Part shown: positions 1-7,960 of the stretch, piece after piece
Layout of the letters: every line of letters begins with the position of its first letter
How positions within the stretch are numbered: position 1 is the first letter of the stretch
Assembly (NCBI GenBank): GCA_947501105.1
Contig: CANMUP010000005.1
Location: forward strand, 372,001-436,000
DNA from: an uncultured Flaviramulus sp.
Lineage (GTDB): Bacteria; Bacteroidota; Bacteroidia; Flavobacteriales; Flavobacteriaceae
Length of the DNA stretch: 64,000 nucleotides
Direction: 5' to 3'
The notes under the pieces: model-generated
Seen by the model: the letters and a program-made list of their open reading frames with translations, nothing else
Told to the model about the DNA's origin: nothing
The model's database searches: none
Position numbers and translations under genes: made by a program

Positions 1-116
<116 letters not shown>

Positions 117-251
117 AACAATATTGGTTTCTACTATATTATTTTTATACCACTTGGTATGATTATTGATGCTAATAAAACATAAAAAAGTCAACGATTT
201 AAGTGAATTGTTGTATTTTAGAAATAAAAAAGAAAACTAAATATTAAGGCT

Positions 252-803
252 ATGAAAAAAACATTAAAAGCATTACCAATTTTAGCATTGTTAATTTTGG
301 TATCCTCTTGTAGTTCTGTTAGAGTTGCAGCTGACTATGATAAAAATGCAAAATTTGGCGAATACAAAACTTTTGCTTTCTTTAAAACTGGTATCGATAA
401 AGCTGAAATTAGCGATTTAGATAAACGCCGAATTCTTCGTGCTATTGAAACCGAACTTTTAGCAAAAGGTTTTACTAAATCTGAAAACCCAGATTTGTTA
501 GTAAGTCTTTTTACAAAATCTCAACAACGTGTTAATGTTTACAACAATGCCTGGGGCTATGGTGGCTGGGGCTGGGGTGGTTTTGGACCTGGTTGGGGCT
601 GGGGTTGGAACAATCAACCTTCAGTATCAACACGTACACAAGGCGTTCTATACGTTGACTTAATTGATGCCGGTAAAAAAGAATTGGTTTGGCAAGGTAT
701 GGGAACTGGTTACTTATCTCAAAACATGGAGAAAAAAGAATTAAGAATTAAAGAATTTGTTGCAAAAATTATGGAGAAATACCCTCCAGGAGCACAACAA
801 TAA
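252..803 (+). CDS. DUF4136-domain lipoprotein
   Basis: A 183-residue protein starting with a lipoprotein signal: basic start, hydrophobic stretch and a lipobox ending at the cysteine of LVSSC, so it should be anchored in the cell envelope. The body (about residues 28-175) fits DUF4136: a 'YDKNAKFGEYKTF' opening, a helix with ILRAIETELLAKGF, and 'NPDLLVSLF'. A Gly/Trp-rich loop (about residues 100-120) sits in the middle, as is frequent in this family. It is a single-gene unit ending at a strong hairpin terminator. The biochemical role of DUF4136 proteins is not known. Confidence 0.85.
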   Translation: MKKTLKALPILALLILVSSCSSVRVAADYDKNAKFGEYKTFAFFKTGIDKAEISDLDKRRILRAIETELLAKGFTKSENPDLLVSLFTKSQQRVNVYNNAWGYGGWGWGGFGPGWGWGWNNQPSVSTRTQGVLYVDLIDAGKKELVWQGMGTGYLSQNMEKKELRIKEFVAKIMEKYPPGAQQ

Positions 804-810
804 AATATAC

Positions 811-845
811 AAAAAAAAAGCAACTCAATTGAGTTGCTTTTTTTT
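811..845. terminator. Bidirectional intrinsic terminator
   Basis: A run of A, a perfect hairpin GCAACTCAATTGAGTTGC at 820-837 and a run of T form a symmetric terminator between two convergent genes (lipoprotein at 252-803 and bestrophin-like gene at 858-1961). It should stop transcription from both sides. Confidence 0.85.
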
Positions 846-857
846 ATAAACTACAGC

Positions 858-1961
858 CTACATTACAATATCATTTTTCCAAACATAAGGTTCTGGAATA
901 TCGGTATCATCAATAAGCTGTCTAATATCTATTTCTATCCCTCTACTCATGTCAGTAATAGGAATATCATTAGGCCCTCCTTCAAAAGGGTTCTCTGTAT
1001 TCTCACCAATAGCTTCCATAGTATGGAATACCCAAGAAATTAAAGCACTAAAAGGTATTGAAAACCAAACAAAATGTTTTGCAATAAATTCCTGTGCTAA
1101 ATGACCAAAAGAAGTTTGAGATTTATGATTAGCTAAATCCTCTAAAATATGATCTCCAATAGATTCAAAACCTTCCATAATTCCAAAAGGTAAAAGAATG
1201 ATAAAAATCCAAACGAAAAGATAATTTAATGTTGCAAACTGTCTAGGGTACGGAAAGTTTTTAATACGTTCTGACTTTCCTTGGAGTGTATAAAACTCCA
1301 CTAACATATTAGTCATTTCCATATGCCTAAAATCTTCAATCAACCCTTCCTTCATCAACTCTTTTAAACGTTTAGATTGTATGCCTAATATTTGGGAAGC
1401 TTGATTGCCTTTAGCAAATAGCTCTTTATATTCTGCCTCAGAAATATAAGGTTTTATAGCGCCTTCAATCGGTTCAACATCTTCACAAACTCTATACGTT
1501 GCTGCTCTAAATTCTATATTAGATCGTTTATTTTTTAAATGCATTTCCCAGGGCTTATCTTTTCGTAACTGATAGCGCAACGCTGTTAACCAAGCTACGT
1601 GACGGTGTACTAATTCTCTATGGATTAAAGATAACTCCGTTTCAGAAAGAGGTTCTTTTGCATGATCGTTATTTATAAAATCCTTAACCATTATAGTCCA
1701 GGAACGCGATGCATTAACAATACCTCCCCAAATTTTTCGAGCTTCCCAAAGCCTGTCATAAGACGCATTGTTTTTAAAACCAACAATAAATGCTACGGCT
1801 GTAGCCAAAGCGCCTAATGGTAACCATGGTACATGCAACCATTTTAAGCCTACAACATCAAAAAGAAAAACTGGTATTAAGGCTAAAAAAAGAAATAAAA
1901 AAATATGGCGTCGTGTCCATTTTAAAACACCCATCACAGGAAATATTCGTCTTGTATACAT
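858..1961 (-). CDS. Bestrophin-family (UPF0187) membrane channel
   Basis: A 367-residue integral membrane protein. The N-terminal part has a basic segment followed by hydrophobic helices, then the family signature around residues 60-90 (FKNNASYDRLWEARKIWGGI), and later a second hydrophobic pair near residues 245-310 with the LPFGIMEGFE segment. These are hallmarks of bacterial bestrophin homologues, which form pentameric ion channels; cation or anion selectivity cannot be read here. The length is usual for the family. It stands alone on the minus strand and shares a terminator with the convergent lipoprotein gene. Confidence 0.85.
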   Translation of the reverse strand: MYTRRIFPVMGVLKWTRRHIFLFLFLALIPVFLFDVVGLKWLHVPWLPLGALATAVAFIVGFKNNASYDRLWEARKIWGGIVNASRSWTIMVKDFINNDHAKEPLSETELSLIHRELVHRHVAWLTALRYQLRKDKPWEMHLKNKRSNIEFRAATYRVCEDVEPIEGAIKPYISEAEYKELFAKGNQASQILGIQSKRLKELMKEGLIEDFRHMEMTNMLVEFYTLQGKSERIKNFPYPRQFATLNYLFVWIFIILLPFGIMEGFESIGDHILEDLANHKSQTSFGHLAQEFIAKHFVWFSIPFSALISWVFHTMEAIGENTENPFEGGPNDIPITDMSRGIEIDIRQLIDDTDIPEPYVWKNDIVM

Positions 1962-2050
1962 AACTTTTAAAATATTTATATGCTTATAAATATATGGAAT
2001 TCTTAACTCACCCTATAAAACAGTTTATTTAATTTTTAATAAATCATTAA

Positions 2051-2083
2051 TTGGGTGATTTTTATATAGAATTCGTATTTTTA
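2051..2083 (+). promoter_or_regulatory. Likely Bacteroidota-type promoter for the phenylalanine hydroxylase gene
   Basis: TTG at 2051-2053 and TATTTTTA at 2076-2083, separated by 22 bases, approximate the Bacteroidota -33 (TTG) and -7 (TAnnTTTG) elements; the last base of the -7 box differs. It sits 26 bases before the start codon at 2110, a normal leader length. Assigned by eye only. Confidence 0.45.
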
Positions 2084-2109
2084 CATAGAAGTTTCTTAAA
2101 GAAAACACC

Positions 2110-3870
2110 ATGTCGAATACTATTGAATCTAATGTTATTTTAAATCGCTTACCAAAACATTTAAGACAATTTATAAAACCTCAAAACTATGAAGATTATT
2201 CTGCTATAGATCAAGCAGTTTGGCGTTATGTGATGCGCAAAAATGTTGATTTTTTATCAACCGTAGCACATAAATCTTACCTAGATGGTTTAAAGCAAAC
2301 AGGAATTTCTATTGATAGTATTCCTAATATGTATGGCATGAATAGGATTTTGAAAGACATTGGTTGGGCTGCAGTAGCGGTAGATGGATTTATTCCGCCT
2401 AATGCATTTATGGAATTTCAGGCTTACAATGTTTTGGTTATTGCCAGCGACATTAGACAATTAGAGCATATTGAATATACTCCAGCGCCAGACATTATTC
2501 ATGAAGGAGCAGGACATGCTCCTATTATTGCAAACCCTGAATATGCTGAATATTTACGTCGTTTTGGAGAAGTTGGTTGTAAAGCCATTTCTTCGGCTAA
2601 AGATTATGAGCTATACGAAGCTGTAAGACATTTATCAATCATTAAAGAAGCGCCAAATTCTAAAGATGAAGATATCGCTTCAGCGGAAAAAAAAGTTGAA
2701 GATTTACAACAAAACATGGGCGAGCCTAGTGAAATGGCCTTGATAAGAAATTTACATTGGTGGACGGTTGAATATGGACTAATAGGAACGCTGGAAGACC
2801 CCAAAATATATGGGGCAGGTTTATTATCTTCTATTGGAGAAAGTGCTTGGTGTATGACAGATGAAGTTGAAAAACTGCCATATAATATTAATTCTACCTT
2901 CAAAGATTTTGATATTACCAAACCTCAACCCCAGCTTTTTGTAACACCAGATTTTGCTCATTTAAGTTTAATATTAGAAGAATTTGCCAACACCATGTCA
3001 TTGCGTAAAGGCGGGCTTTCTGGGGTTAGTAAATTAATTCATTCAAAAGCATTAGGCACTATCGAACTTAGCACAGGTATACAAGTTTCTGGTGTTTTTA
3101 GTCATGTTATTGAATATGAAAGAAAACCTATTTACATTCAAACAACTGGTGAAACCGCTTTAGCTTATAGAGAGAAAGAACTGGTTGGTCATGGTATTGA
3201 AACTCATGCGGAAGGATTTGGCTCTCCTATAGGGAAACTAAAAGGCATTAATCTTGCTATTGAAGATATGAGTCCGCGCGATTTAAGTGCCTACGATATT
3301 TATGAAGAAAAAATTGTAACATTAGAGTTTGAAGGTGGTGTTACCGTTTCTGGTGAAATCATTACAGGAAAACGAAACCTACAAGGAAAAATAATTTTGA
3401 TAAGTTTTAAAAACTGCACAGTTAAACATAACGACACCGTATTATTTGAGCCAGAATGGGGTATTTATGATATGGCCGTTGGTAAAGATATTGTTTCTGC
3501 TTTTTCTGGACCAGCCGATTTAAACAGCTTCGATTTAATTACTCATGTGCCATCGTCACAAACTATTCACGTTAAAAAATCTAGCGAATTACTCAAACTT
3601 GAAGCACTTTACAAACAAGTAAGAGATTATAGAGAAGGTAAAAACAAAACCATTTCTAGAACTAAAGTTTTAGAAGAACTTATTGAAAACCATCCTAACG
3701 ATTGGTTACTATCTATTGAACTTTATGAGTTGGCTTTTATAGGAAATGAAACTAAATTATGCGAAAGCATTTTAAATCATTTAGAAACCATTAAACAAAA
3801 CAGACCCGAAGTGGGGCGTTTAATTGATGATGGTTTGGGGATTGTTGAAAGTAAAATTAAAGTAGAATAA
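2110..3870 (+). CDS. phhA: Phenylalanine 4-hydroxylase (aromatic amino acid hydroxylase)
   Basis: A 586-residue pterin-dependent, non-haem iron monooxygenase expected to turn phenylalanine into tyrosine in the cytoplasm. The iron-binding triad is visible: H131 and H136 in HEGAGHAP and E221 in HWWTVEYGL. The catalytic domain occupies roughly residues 20-310. About 270 further residues follow, which the short proteobacterial enzymes of under 300 residues lack; this long form is familiar from Bacteroidota, and the role of the extension is unknown. It is monocistronic with its own promoter. Substrate preference for Phe over Trp or Tyr is inferred from the family. Confidence 0.9.
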   Translation: MSNTIESNVILNRLPKHLRQFIKPQNYEDYSAIDQAVWRYVMRKNVDFLSTVAHKSYLDGLKQTGISIDSIPNMYGMNRILKDIGWAAVAVDGFIPPNAFMEFQAYNVLVIASDIRQLEHIEYTPAPDIIHEGAGHAPIIANPEYAEYLRRFGEVGCKAISSAKDYELYEAVRHLSIIKEAPNSKDEDIASAEKKVEDLQQNMGEPSEMALIRNLHWWTVEYGLIGTLEDPKIYGAGLLSSIGESAWCMTDEVEKLPYNINSTFKDFDITKPQPQLFVTPDFAHLSLILEEFANTMSLRKGGLSGVSKLIHSKALGTIELSTGIQVSGVFSHVIEYERKPIYIQTTGETALAYREKELVGHGIETHAEGFGSPIGKLKGINLAIEDMSPRDLSAYDIYEEKIVTLEFEGGVTVSGEIITGKRNLQGKIILISFKNCTVKHNDTVLFEPEWGIYDMAVGKDIVSAFSGPADLNSFDLITHVPSSQTIHVKKSSELLKLEALYKQVRDYREGKNKTISRTKVLEELIENHPNDWLLSIELYELAFIGNETKLCESILNHLETIKQNRPEVGRLIDDGLGIVESKIKVE

Positions 3871-3887
3871 AATATTACTCTTCATTT

Positions 3888-3950
3888 CGTCATTCTGAAC
3901 CTGTTTCAGAATCACACTTTATGAGACCTTGAAATAAATTCAGGGCGACG
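3888..3950. repeat. REP-like intergenic palindrome
   Basis: CGTCATTCTGAACCTGTTTC at the left and a degenerate reverse complement ending in TTCAGGGCGACG at the right form a 63-base imperfect palindrome between convergent genes. Elements beginning CGTCATTCTGAA are widespread between genes in flavobacterial genomes. It may also act as a terminator-like hairpin. Confidence 0.6.
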
Positions 3951-3955
3951 TTTGA

Positions 3956-4708
3956 TTACTTAAACCGCTTCAAAGTTTCTTTAGTAAAATCACTTAAAAC
4001 CAAATTACCACTAATTTCGGCACGTTCTAAAAGTAAATCATCCCAATGCGCTGCATCTTTCCAAAAGACTTCTTTCATTTCTTTTAAAGCCTCAGGATTA
4101 TAACTTGCTAGTTTTTCTGCTAAGGTTTTTACAGCCTTGTCTAAAGCTTTAACAGTATCAAAAGTATCGGCATACAAGCCTTTATCTTTAGCAAATTCTG
4201 CAGTAAAAAACTGTTCTGCATTAATCGTCATTTGAGACATGGTAGTTTGTCCTATTTTTCTGGACACTGCAGGCTCAATTACAAAAGGACCTATACCAAT
4301 ACTTAGTTCGCTTAACTTTATTGAAGCATATATGGTAGCTAAACAATAATCTGTTGTTGCTGCCAAACCAACACCGCCTCCAACAGCTTTTCCTTGAATA
4401 CGACCAATAATTAACTTAGGGCATTTTCGCATCGCATTTATAACATTGGCAAAACCAGAGAAAAACTGTTTTCCAGTTTCAGCATTATCAATTGCAATAA
4501 GTTCTTTAAAACTTGCGCCAGCACAAAAAGTTCTATCTCCTCCGCTTTTTAAAACAATAATTTTAATAGCATCATTATTTCCAGCTTCTTTAATAGTGCT
4601 TTCTAGTTTTTTAAGATTATCACTAGGCATCGCATTATGCTCTGGGTGGAAAAACTCTATATATCCTACTTGATTATCAATTTCTAACTTTACGTATGGT
4701 TCTAACAT
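3956..4708 (-). CDS. Enoyl-CoA hydratase/isomerase family protein
   Basis: A 250-residue crotonase-fold protein. Family landmarks are the oxyanion-hole segments TFCAGASFKEL (about residues 60-70) and GKAVGGGVGLAATTDYCLA (about residues 105-125), and the later LSELSIGIGP segment. The acidic residue just after the SELSIG stretch, used as a catalytic base in many hydratases, appears replaced (GPFVIEP), so the exact reaction is uncertain. A role in CoA-linked acid degradation, possibly branched-chain amino acids, fits the family. It lies 15 bases downstream of the PLP-dependent dehydratase gene and is probably cotranscribed with it and the DUF4230 gene. Confidence 0.8.
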   Translation of the reverse strand: MLEPYVKLEIDNQVGYIEFFHPEHNAMPSDNLKKLESTIKEAGNNDAIKIIVLKSGGDRTFCAGASFKELIAIDNAETGKQFFSGFANVINAMRKCPKLIIGRIQGKAVGGGVGLAATTDYCLATIYASIKLSELSIGIGPFVIEPAVSRKIGQTTMSQMTINAEQFFTAEFAKDKGLYADTFDTVKALDKAVKTLAEKLASYNPEALKEMKEVFWKDAAHWDDLLLERAEISGNLVLSDFTKETLKRFK

Positions 4709-4723
4709 AGTTGCAAATTACAA

Positions 4724-5665
4724 TTATTTATTAAACGGCAAATTAGATAAATCTACATTTCCACCTGAAATTATTAATCCTACATTTTTGTTTCTTAAAG
4801 TATCCCTATACTTTAAAAGTGCTGCAAATGCAACTGCGCTTGAAGGTTCGATAATAATTTTCATGCGCTCCCAAATGAGTTTCATAGCATCAATTATTTC
4901 ATCTTCTTCTACACGTATAATTTTTTCAACCTCCGCTTTTATGATTGGAAAATTTCTATCACCTAAATGCGTTCTCAACCCATCTGCAATAGTATTTGAG
5001 GTTTCATTTTTTTCAATATTTCCTGACAATAGCGATCTGAATGCATCGTCTGCTTCTTTAGGTTCTCCAGCAATAACTTTACAATTTTTAGAAAAATATT
5101 TTGCGGCCAATAATGTTCCTGCCAACAAACCTCCTCCTCCAACTGGTGTAAAAATATAATCTAAATTTGGGTAATCTTCTAACAATTCTAAGGCAGCTGT
5201 TCCTTGTCCGTAAATAACATCATCGTCATTTGAGGGATGAATAAATGTTGCTCCCTTTTCAATTGCAATTCTATGCGCTTTGTCTTCTCGTGCTTGAATG
5301 TTTGAATCACATTCAATTATGATCCCTTCATAAGTTTTTACAGCATCTTTTTTTACTTGAGGAGCATTTTTAGGCATCACAATATAAGCTTTAACACCTA
5401 TCTGTTTCGCAGCTAACGATAAGGCTTGAGCAAAATTACCAGAAGAATGGGTTACAACTCCTTTGATTTTCTGTTGTTTGTCTAAATTTAAAATAGCATT
5501 TGCTGCACCACGCATTTTAAAAGCTCCCATTTTTTGAAAATTTTCGCACTTAAAAAACACATTAGCACTACATAAATCATTTATTAATTCTGATGTTAAA
5601 ACCGGAGTTCTATGAATATATGGTTTTATACGTTTATGAACATTCTGCAAAGTAACTTTATCCAT
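4724..5665 (-). CDS. PLP-dependent threonine/serine dehydratase or serine racemase family
   Basis: A 313-residue fold-type II pyridoxal-phosphate enzyme. The PLP lysine lies in FKMRGAAN (about residue 49), the substrate loop is SSGNFAQALS, and the phosphate-binding glycine loop is GGGGLLAG near residue 180. Length fits the catalytic-only enzymes (biodegradative threonine deaminase or serine racemase) that lack a C-terminal ACT domain, so feedback by isoleucine is not expected. It is embedded between the DUF4230 gene (9 bases) and the enoyl-CoA hydratase gene (15 bases), suggesting one transcript. Dehydratase versus racemase activity cannot be decided from sequence. Confidence 0.85.
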   Translation of the reverse strand: MDKVTLQNVHKRIKPYIHRTPVLTSELINDLCSANVFFKCENFQKMGAFKMRGAANAILNLDKQQKIKGVVTHSSGNFAQALSLAAKQIGVKAYIVMPKNAPQVKKDAVKTYEGIIIECDSNIQAREDKAHRIAIEKGATFIHPSNDDDVIYGQGTAALELLEDYPNLDYIFTPVGGGGLLAGTLLAAKYFSKNCKVIAGEPKEADDAFRSLLSGNIEKNETSNTIADGLRTHLGDRNFPIIKAEVEKIIRVEEDEIIDAMKLIWERMKIIIEPSSAVAFAALLKYRDTLRNKNVGLIISGGNVDLSNLPFNK

Positions 5666-5674
5666 ATTTAATAG

Positions 5675-6289
5675 TTACAATTTTAAGTTTTCAAAAGTAC
5701 TTACTGATGTCATTGGAGTTTCGTTGTATTTTAATGTCCAGCCTAAAGAGTTGGTTAAAATATAAAACTTTGAGAGTTCACTTATCAATCTATTTTTAGC
5801 ATTCGCTTTCAAATCGGATGTTTCTAATTTTTTAGCTAATGAAGTTTTAACTGTATTTTTAATATCGTTATAGTCTTTAGCCTCAAAAGGATTAAAAAAA
5901 TCGGATTGCATATCATAATACTCCAAATCTGGATTTATACTTATCTCTTCTTTTGGAATACTAATAATTTGTAGTGTTTTTGTTTCTTCATCAATTTCAA
6001 ATTCAATTTTACTTAAATCATAGGCTATGGTAACATCTGCATTTACAACCACTAATGCTTTTTTTTCTGAAGTTAAATAGTCTCCAAAAATGTCCTTGGA
6101 GTTTTTATAATTAAAGACTTCACTAAAATGCCCTTCGGTAACAATTAACTTACCTACGTTTTTAATTTGCTCTTGAATAAGCGCAGAGCTTTCCCGAAGT
6201 ACTACTTTATCCTCCTTTTTTTCGTTACAATATTTAAAAGTGAATAAAATAACTAATGTTATAATAACACCGAATAGAATTTTTCGCAT
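5675..6289 (-). CDS. DUF4230-domain membrane-anchored protein
   Basis: A 204-residue protein with an N-terminal hydrophobic segment (about residues 5-20) that should act as a signal anchor. The rest resembles the DUF4230 family: LIVTEGHFSEVFNYK near residue 50, a DLSKIEFEID strand pair and a C-terminal ILTNSLGWTLKYN. The family is exported and uncharacterised. It is the first gene of a probable three-gene minus-strand unit with the dehydratase and enoyl-CoA hydratase genes. Confidence 0.75.
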   Translation of the reverse strand: MRKILFGVIITLVILFTFKYCNEKKEDKVVLRESSALIQEQIKNVGKLIVTEGHFSEVFNYKNSKDIFGDYLTSEKKALVVVNADVTIAYDLSKIEFEIDEETKTLQIISIPKEEISINPDLEYYDMQSDFFNPFEAKDYNDIKNTVKTSLAKKLETSDLKANAKNRLISELSKFYILTNSLGWTLKYNETPMTSVSTFENLKL

Positions 6290-6434
6290 GCACTAATTTA
6301 GAAATATTTTTTAAGAAGAAAGTAACTTTATCAAAATTGGATAAGTTATTAAAATAAGATTACCGCTTTCGCGAGAATGGTTATCTCAAAAGTGACCTCA
6401 TAGCAATCCTTATAAAATGGTTTTAAAACAAAAA

Positions 6435-6476
6435 AAACATCGGTTTCCTTCGACATAAGAAGTCTAACCAATGTTT
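6435..6476 (-). terminator. Intrinsic terminator, minus strand
   Basis: On the minus strand AAACATTGGTT pairs with AACCGATGTTT (one wobble), enclosing a second small CTTC/GAAG hairpin, and is followed by a long T-run. It lies 360 bases beyond the nearest upstream gene and behind another terminator, so it may serve an unannotated small transcript. Confidence 0.6.
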
Positions 6477-6644
6477 GCAAATAAACTAACTCTAAACTGT
6501 GTCAAAAATACTATATACAATTAAAGCTAGTATTAGCTTAAGGTTAAATAAACTTTAAGCTATATAAGGCATGAAGTCGTCTTTTTAGTTTTTGAGCTAT
6601 TTCTTATTTAATAATCGCTTGTATTTTCCATAAATGTAAAGCAT

Positions 6645-6699
6645 AAAAAAAACACTAATTGCAAGCTCTTTTAAGGAAACTATACAATTAATGTTTTTT
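6645..6699 (-). terminator. Intrinsic terminator after the GSCFA gene
   Basis: On the minus strand CAATTAGTG followed by T8 pairs with an upstream CATTAATTG preceded by A-run, forming a long A/T-flanked stem. It lies about 135 bases after the stop of the GSCFA gene and is the first strong hairpin there. Confidence 0.55.
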
Positions 6700-6834
6700 G
6701 ATATGAACTGATTAATAGCATTTTAAATCTACAATTATATGTTTAAGTTTTAATAAATTTTCGATAAAGTGTTCGTAAAAAAGATTAAACGCAATAATAT
6801 CTTTTGTTTAAGAAAATACAATTAATTACATATA

Positions 6835-7785
6835 TTAAAATACGATATGAGGGCACTCTATTTTAAGCTTTTCTATTTTTGAATCTAAATTTTGAAGAAA
6901 TTTTTGATGCGCTTCTGAGTTTTTATTAAAAGACTTGTGCAGTAATCCTTTTTGAATAACATCAACATTTCCCATAGTTACTGAAGCTTCTTTTGAAATC
7001 CAACCTTCTTGAAATTTCTCCCAAATATAATTTATTGCTACCTGGTTAGGATGCAACATATCTTCATTATAAAAACGATAATCGCGAAGTTCGTCCATCA
7101 TAATCTCGTATGAAGGAAAGTAATATGTACCGTTTTTCTTATTGACTATTTGATGTATTGCTGAAATTAAGTGCGCTTTACTCTGTGTATTTTCAACAAA
7201 TCCATCTTTAATATGACGCACTGGCGATACTGTAAAAAGAATAGAGGCATTAGTATTCTTGCTTTTAATTAATTCTACTATATTTTTTAAAGATTTAAAA
7301 ACTGCATCAACAGACATTAATTCTTTTTTGAATTCCTTTTGTGGCACTTTATGGCAATTTGCTACCGTATTTTTGGTTTTTATATGATTATAAACCCAAG
7401 CTGTGCCTAAGGTAATTATTATATGTGTTGATTTGGAAACTTGTTGATTTAATGATTTAATGGCTGTATTCAAATGCTCTAACAAATCTTCTTTTGAAGT
7501 ACTGCTTAATTTTGAGTGTGCGTCAAAACAATGCCATTGTTCATTATGAAAAAAAACATCCTTTTCTGAATATTCTTTTTTGTTAATAGCCTTAATAATT
7601 AAAGTTTCAATCGCTTTTGGGTGAAATGAAATACCCAATGGGTTTTGAAGATTTTGAAATTTAAAGTATTCTAGTTTTCCTCCAATATGCTCTACAAAAC
7701 AAGACCCCAATAATAGAACATTAGAGTTATAATCTATTAGGTTATTAGATTGCTTTTCTAATGGTATTTGTGTTTGTAGCTTCAT
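6835..7785 (-). CDS. GSCFA-domain protein
   Basis: A 316-residue protein with the eponymous motif GSCFVEHIGGKL around residue 28, a conserved FHPKAIETLI stretch, ITLGTAWVY, ILFTVSPVRHIKDG and a C-terminal DMLHPNQVAINYIWEKF. The last block resembles the Asp/His dyad of GDSL/SGNH-type esterases, so hydrolase activity is plausible but unproven. The methionine at 7785 was chosen because the family starts with MKLQT; an in-frame ATG at 7824 would add 13 basic residues. It lies downstream of alaS on the same strand with a 175-base gap. Confidence 0.85.
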   Translation of the reverse strand: MKLQTQIPLEKQSNNLIDYNSNVLLLGSCFVEHIGGKLEYFKFQNLQNPLGISFHPKAIETLIIKAINKKEYSEKDVFFHNEQWHCFDAHSKLSSTSKEDLLEHLNTAIKSLNQQVSKSTHIIITLGTAWVYNHIKTKNTVANCHKVPQKEFKKELMSVDAVFKSLKNIVELIKSKNTNASILFTVSPVRHIKDGFVENTQSKAHLISAIHQIVNKKNGTYYFPSYEIMMDELRDYRFYNEDMLHPNQVAINYIWEKFQEGWISKEASVTMGNVDVIQKGLLHKSFNKNSEAHQKFLQNLDSKIEKLKIECPHIVF

Positions 7786-7849
7786 AGAATTAGCCCTTTG
7801 TAACATTTTCTTCTTTTTACACACTAATTATGCATAATAGCTAACAATT

Positions 7850-7957
7850 ATGAATATGAAAAAGAATAAAATCAAATATGCATCATTAAAACACAAGTTT
7901 TTAAAATTTTATAGATGTGAAATAAAAACGTTCAATAAAATTTTAGGAATTAAATAA
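7850..7957 (+). CDS. Possible 35-residue basic peptide
   Basis: A short frame beginning MNMKKNKIKY and ending ILGIK fills the gap between the divergently oriented ends of alaS and the GSCFA gene, on the opposite strand to both. It is rich in lysine and has one cysteine. An internal ATG at 7856 is an alternative start. Nothing beyond its fit in the gap supports it, so it may be chance. Confidence 0.25.
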   Translation: MNMKKNKIKYASLKHKFLKFYRCEIKTFNKILGIK

Positions 7958-7960
7958 CTT

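Larger units (their letters stand above)
6290..6834. other. Gene-poor interval with two minus-strand terminator-like hairpins
   Basis: No convincing coding frame spans these 545 bases. Two hairpins (6645-6699 and 6435-6476) each end in a T-run when read on the minus strand. The first can end the GSCFA gene transcript. The second then needs its own transcript starting between about 6480 and 6640, so a small RNA or leader is possible there. Confidence 0.5.
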
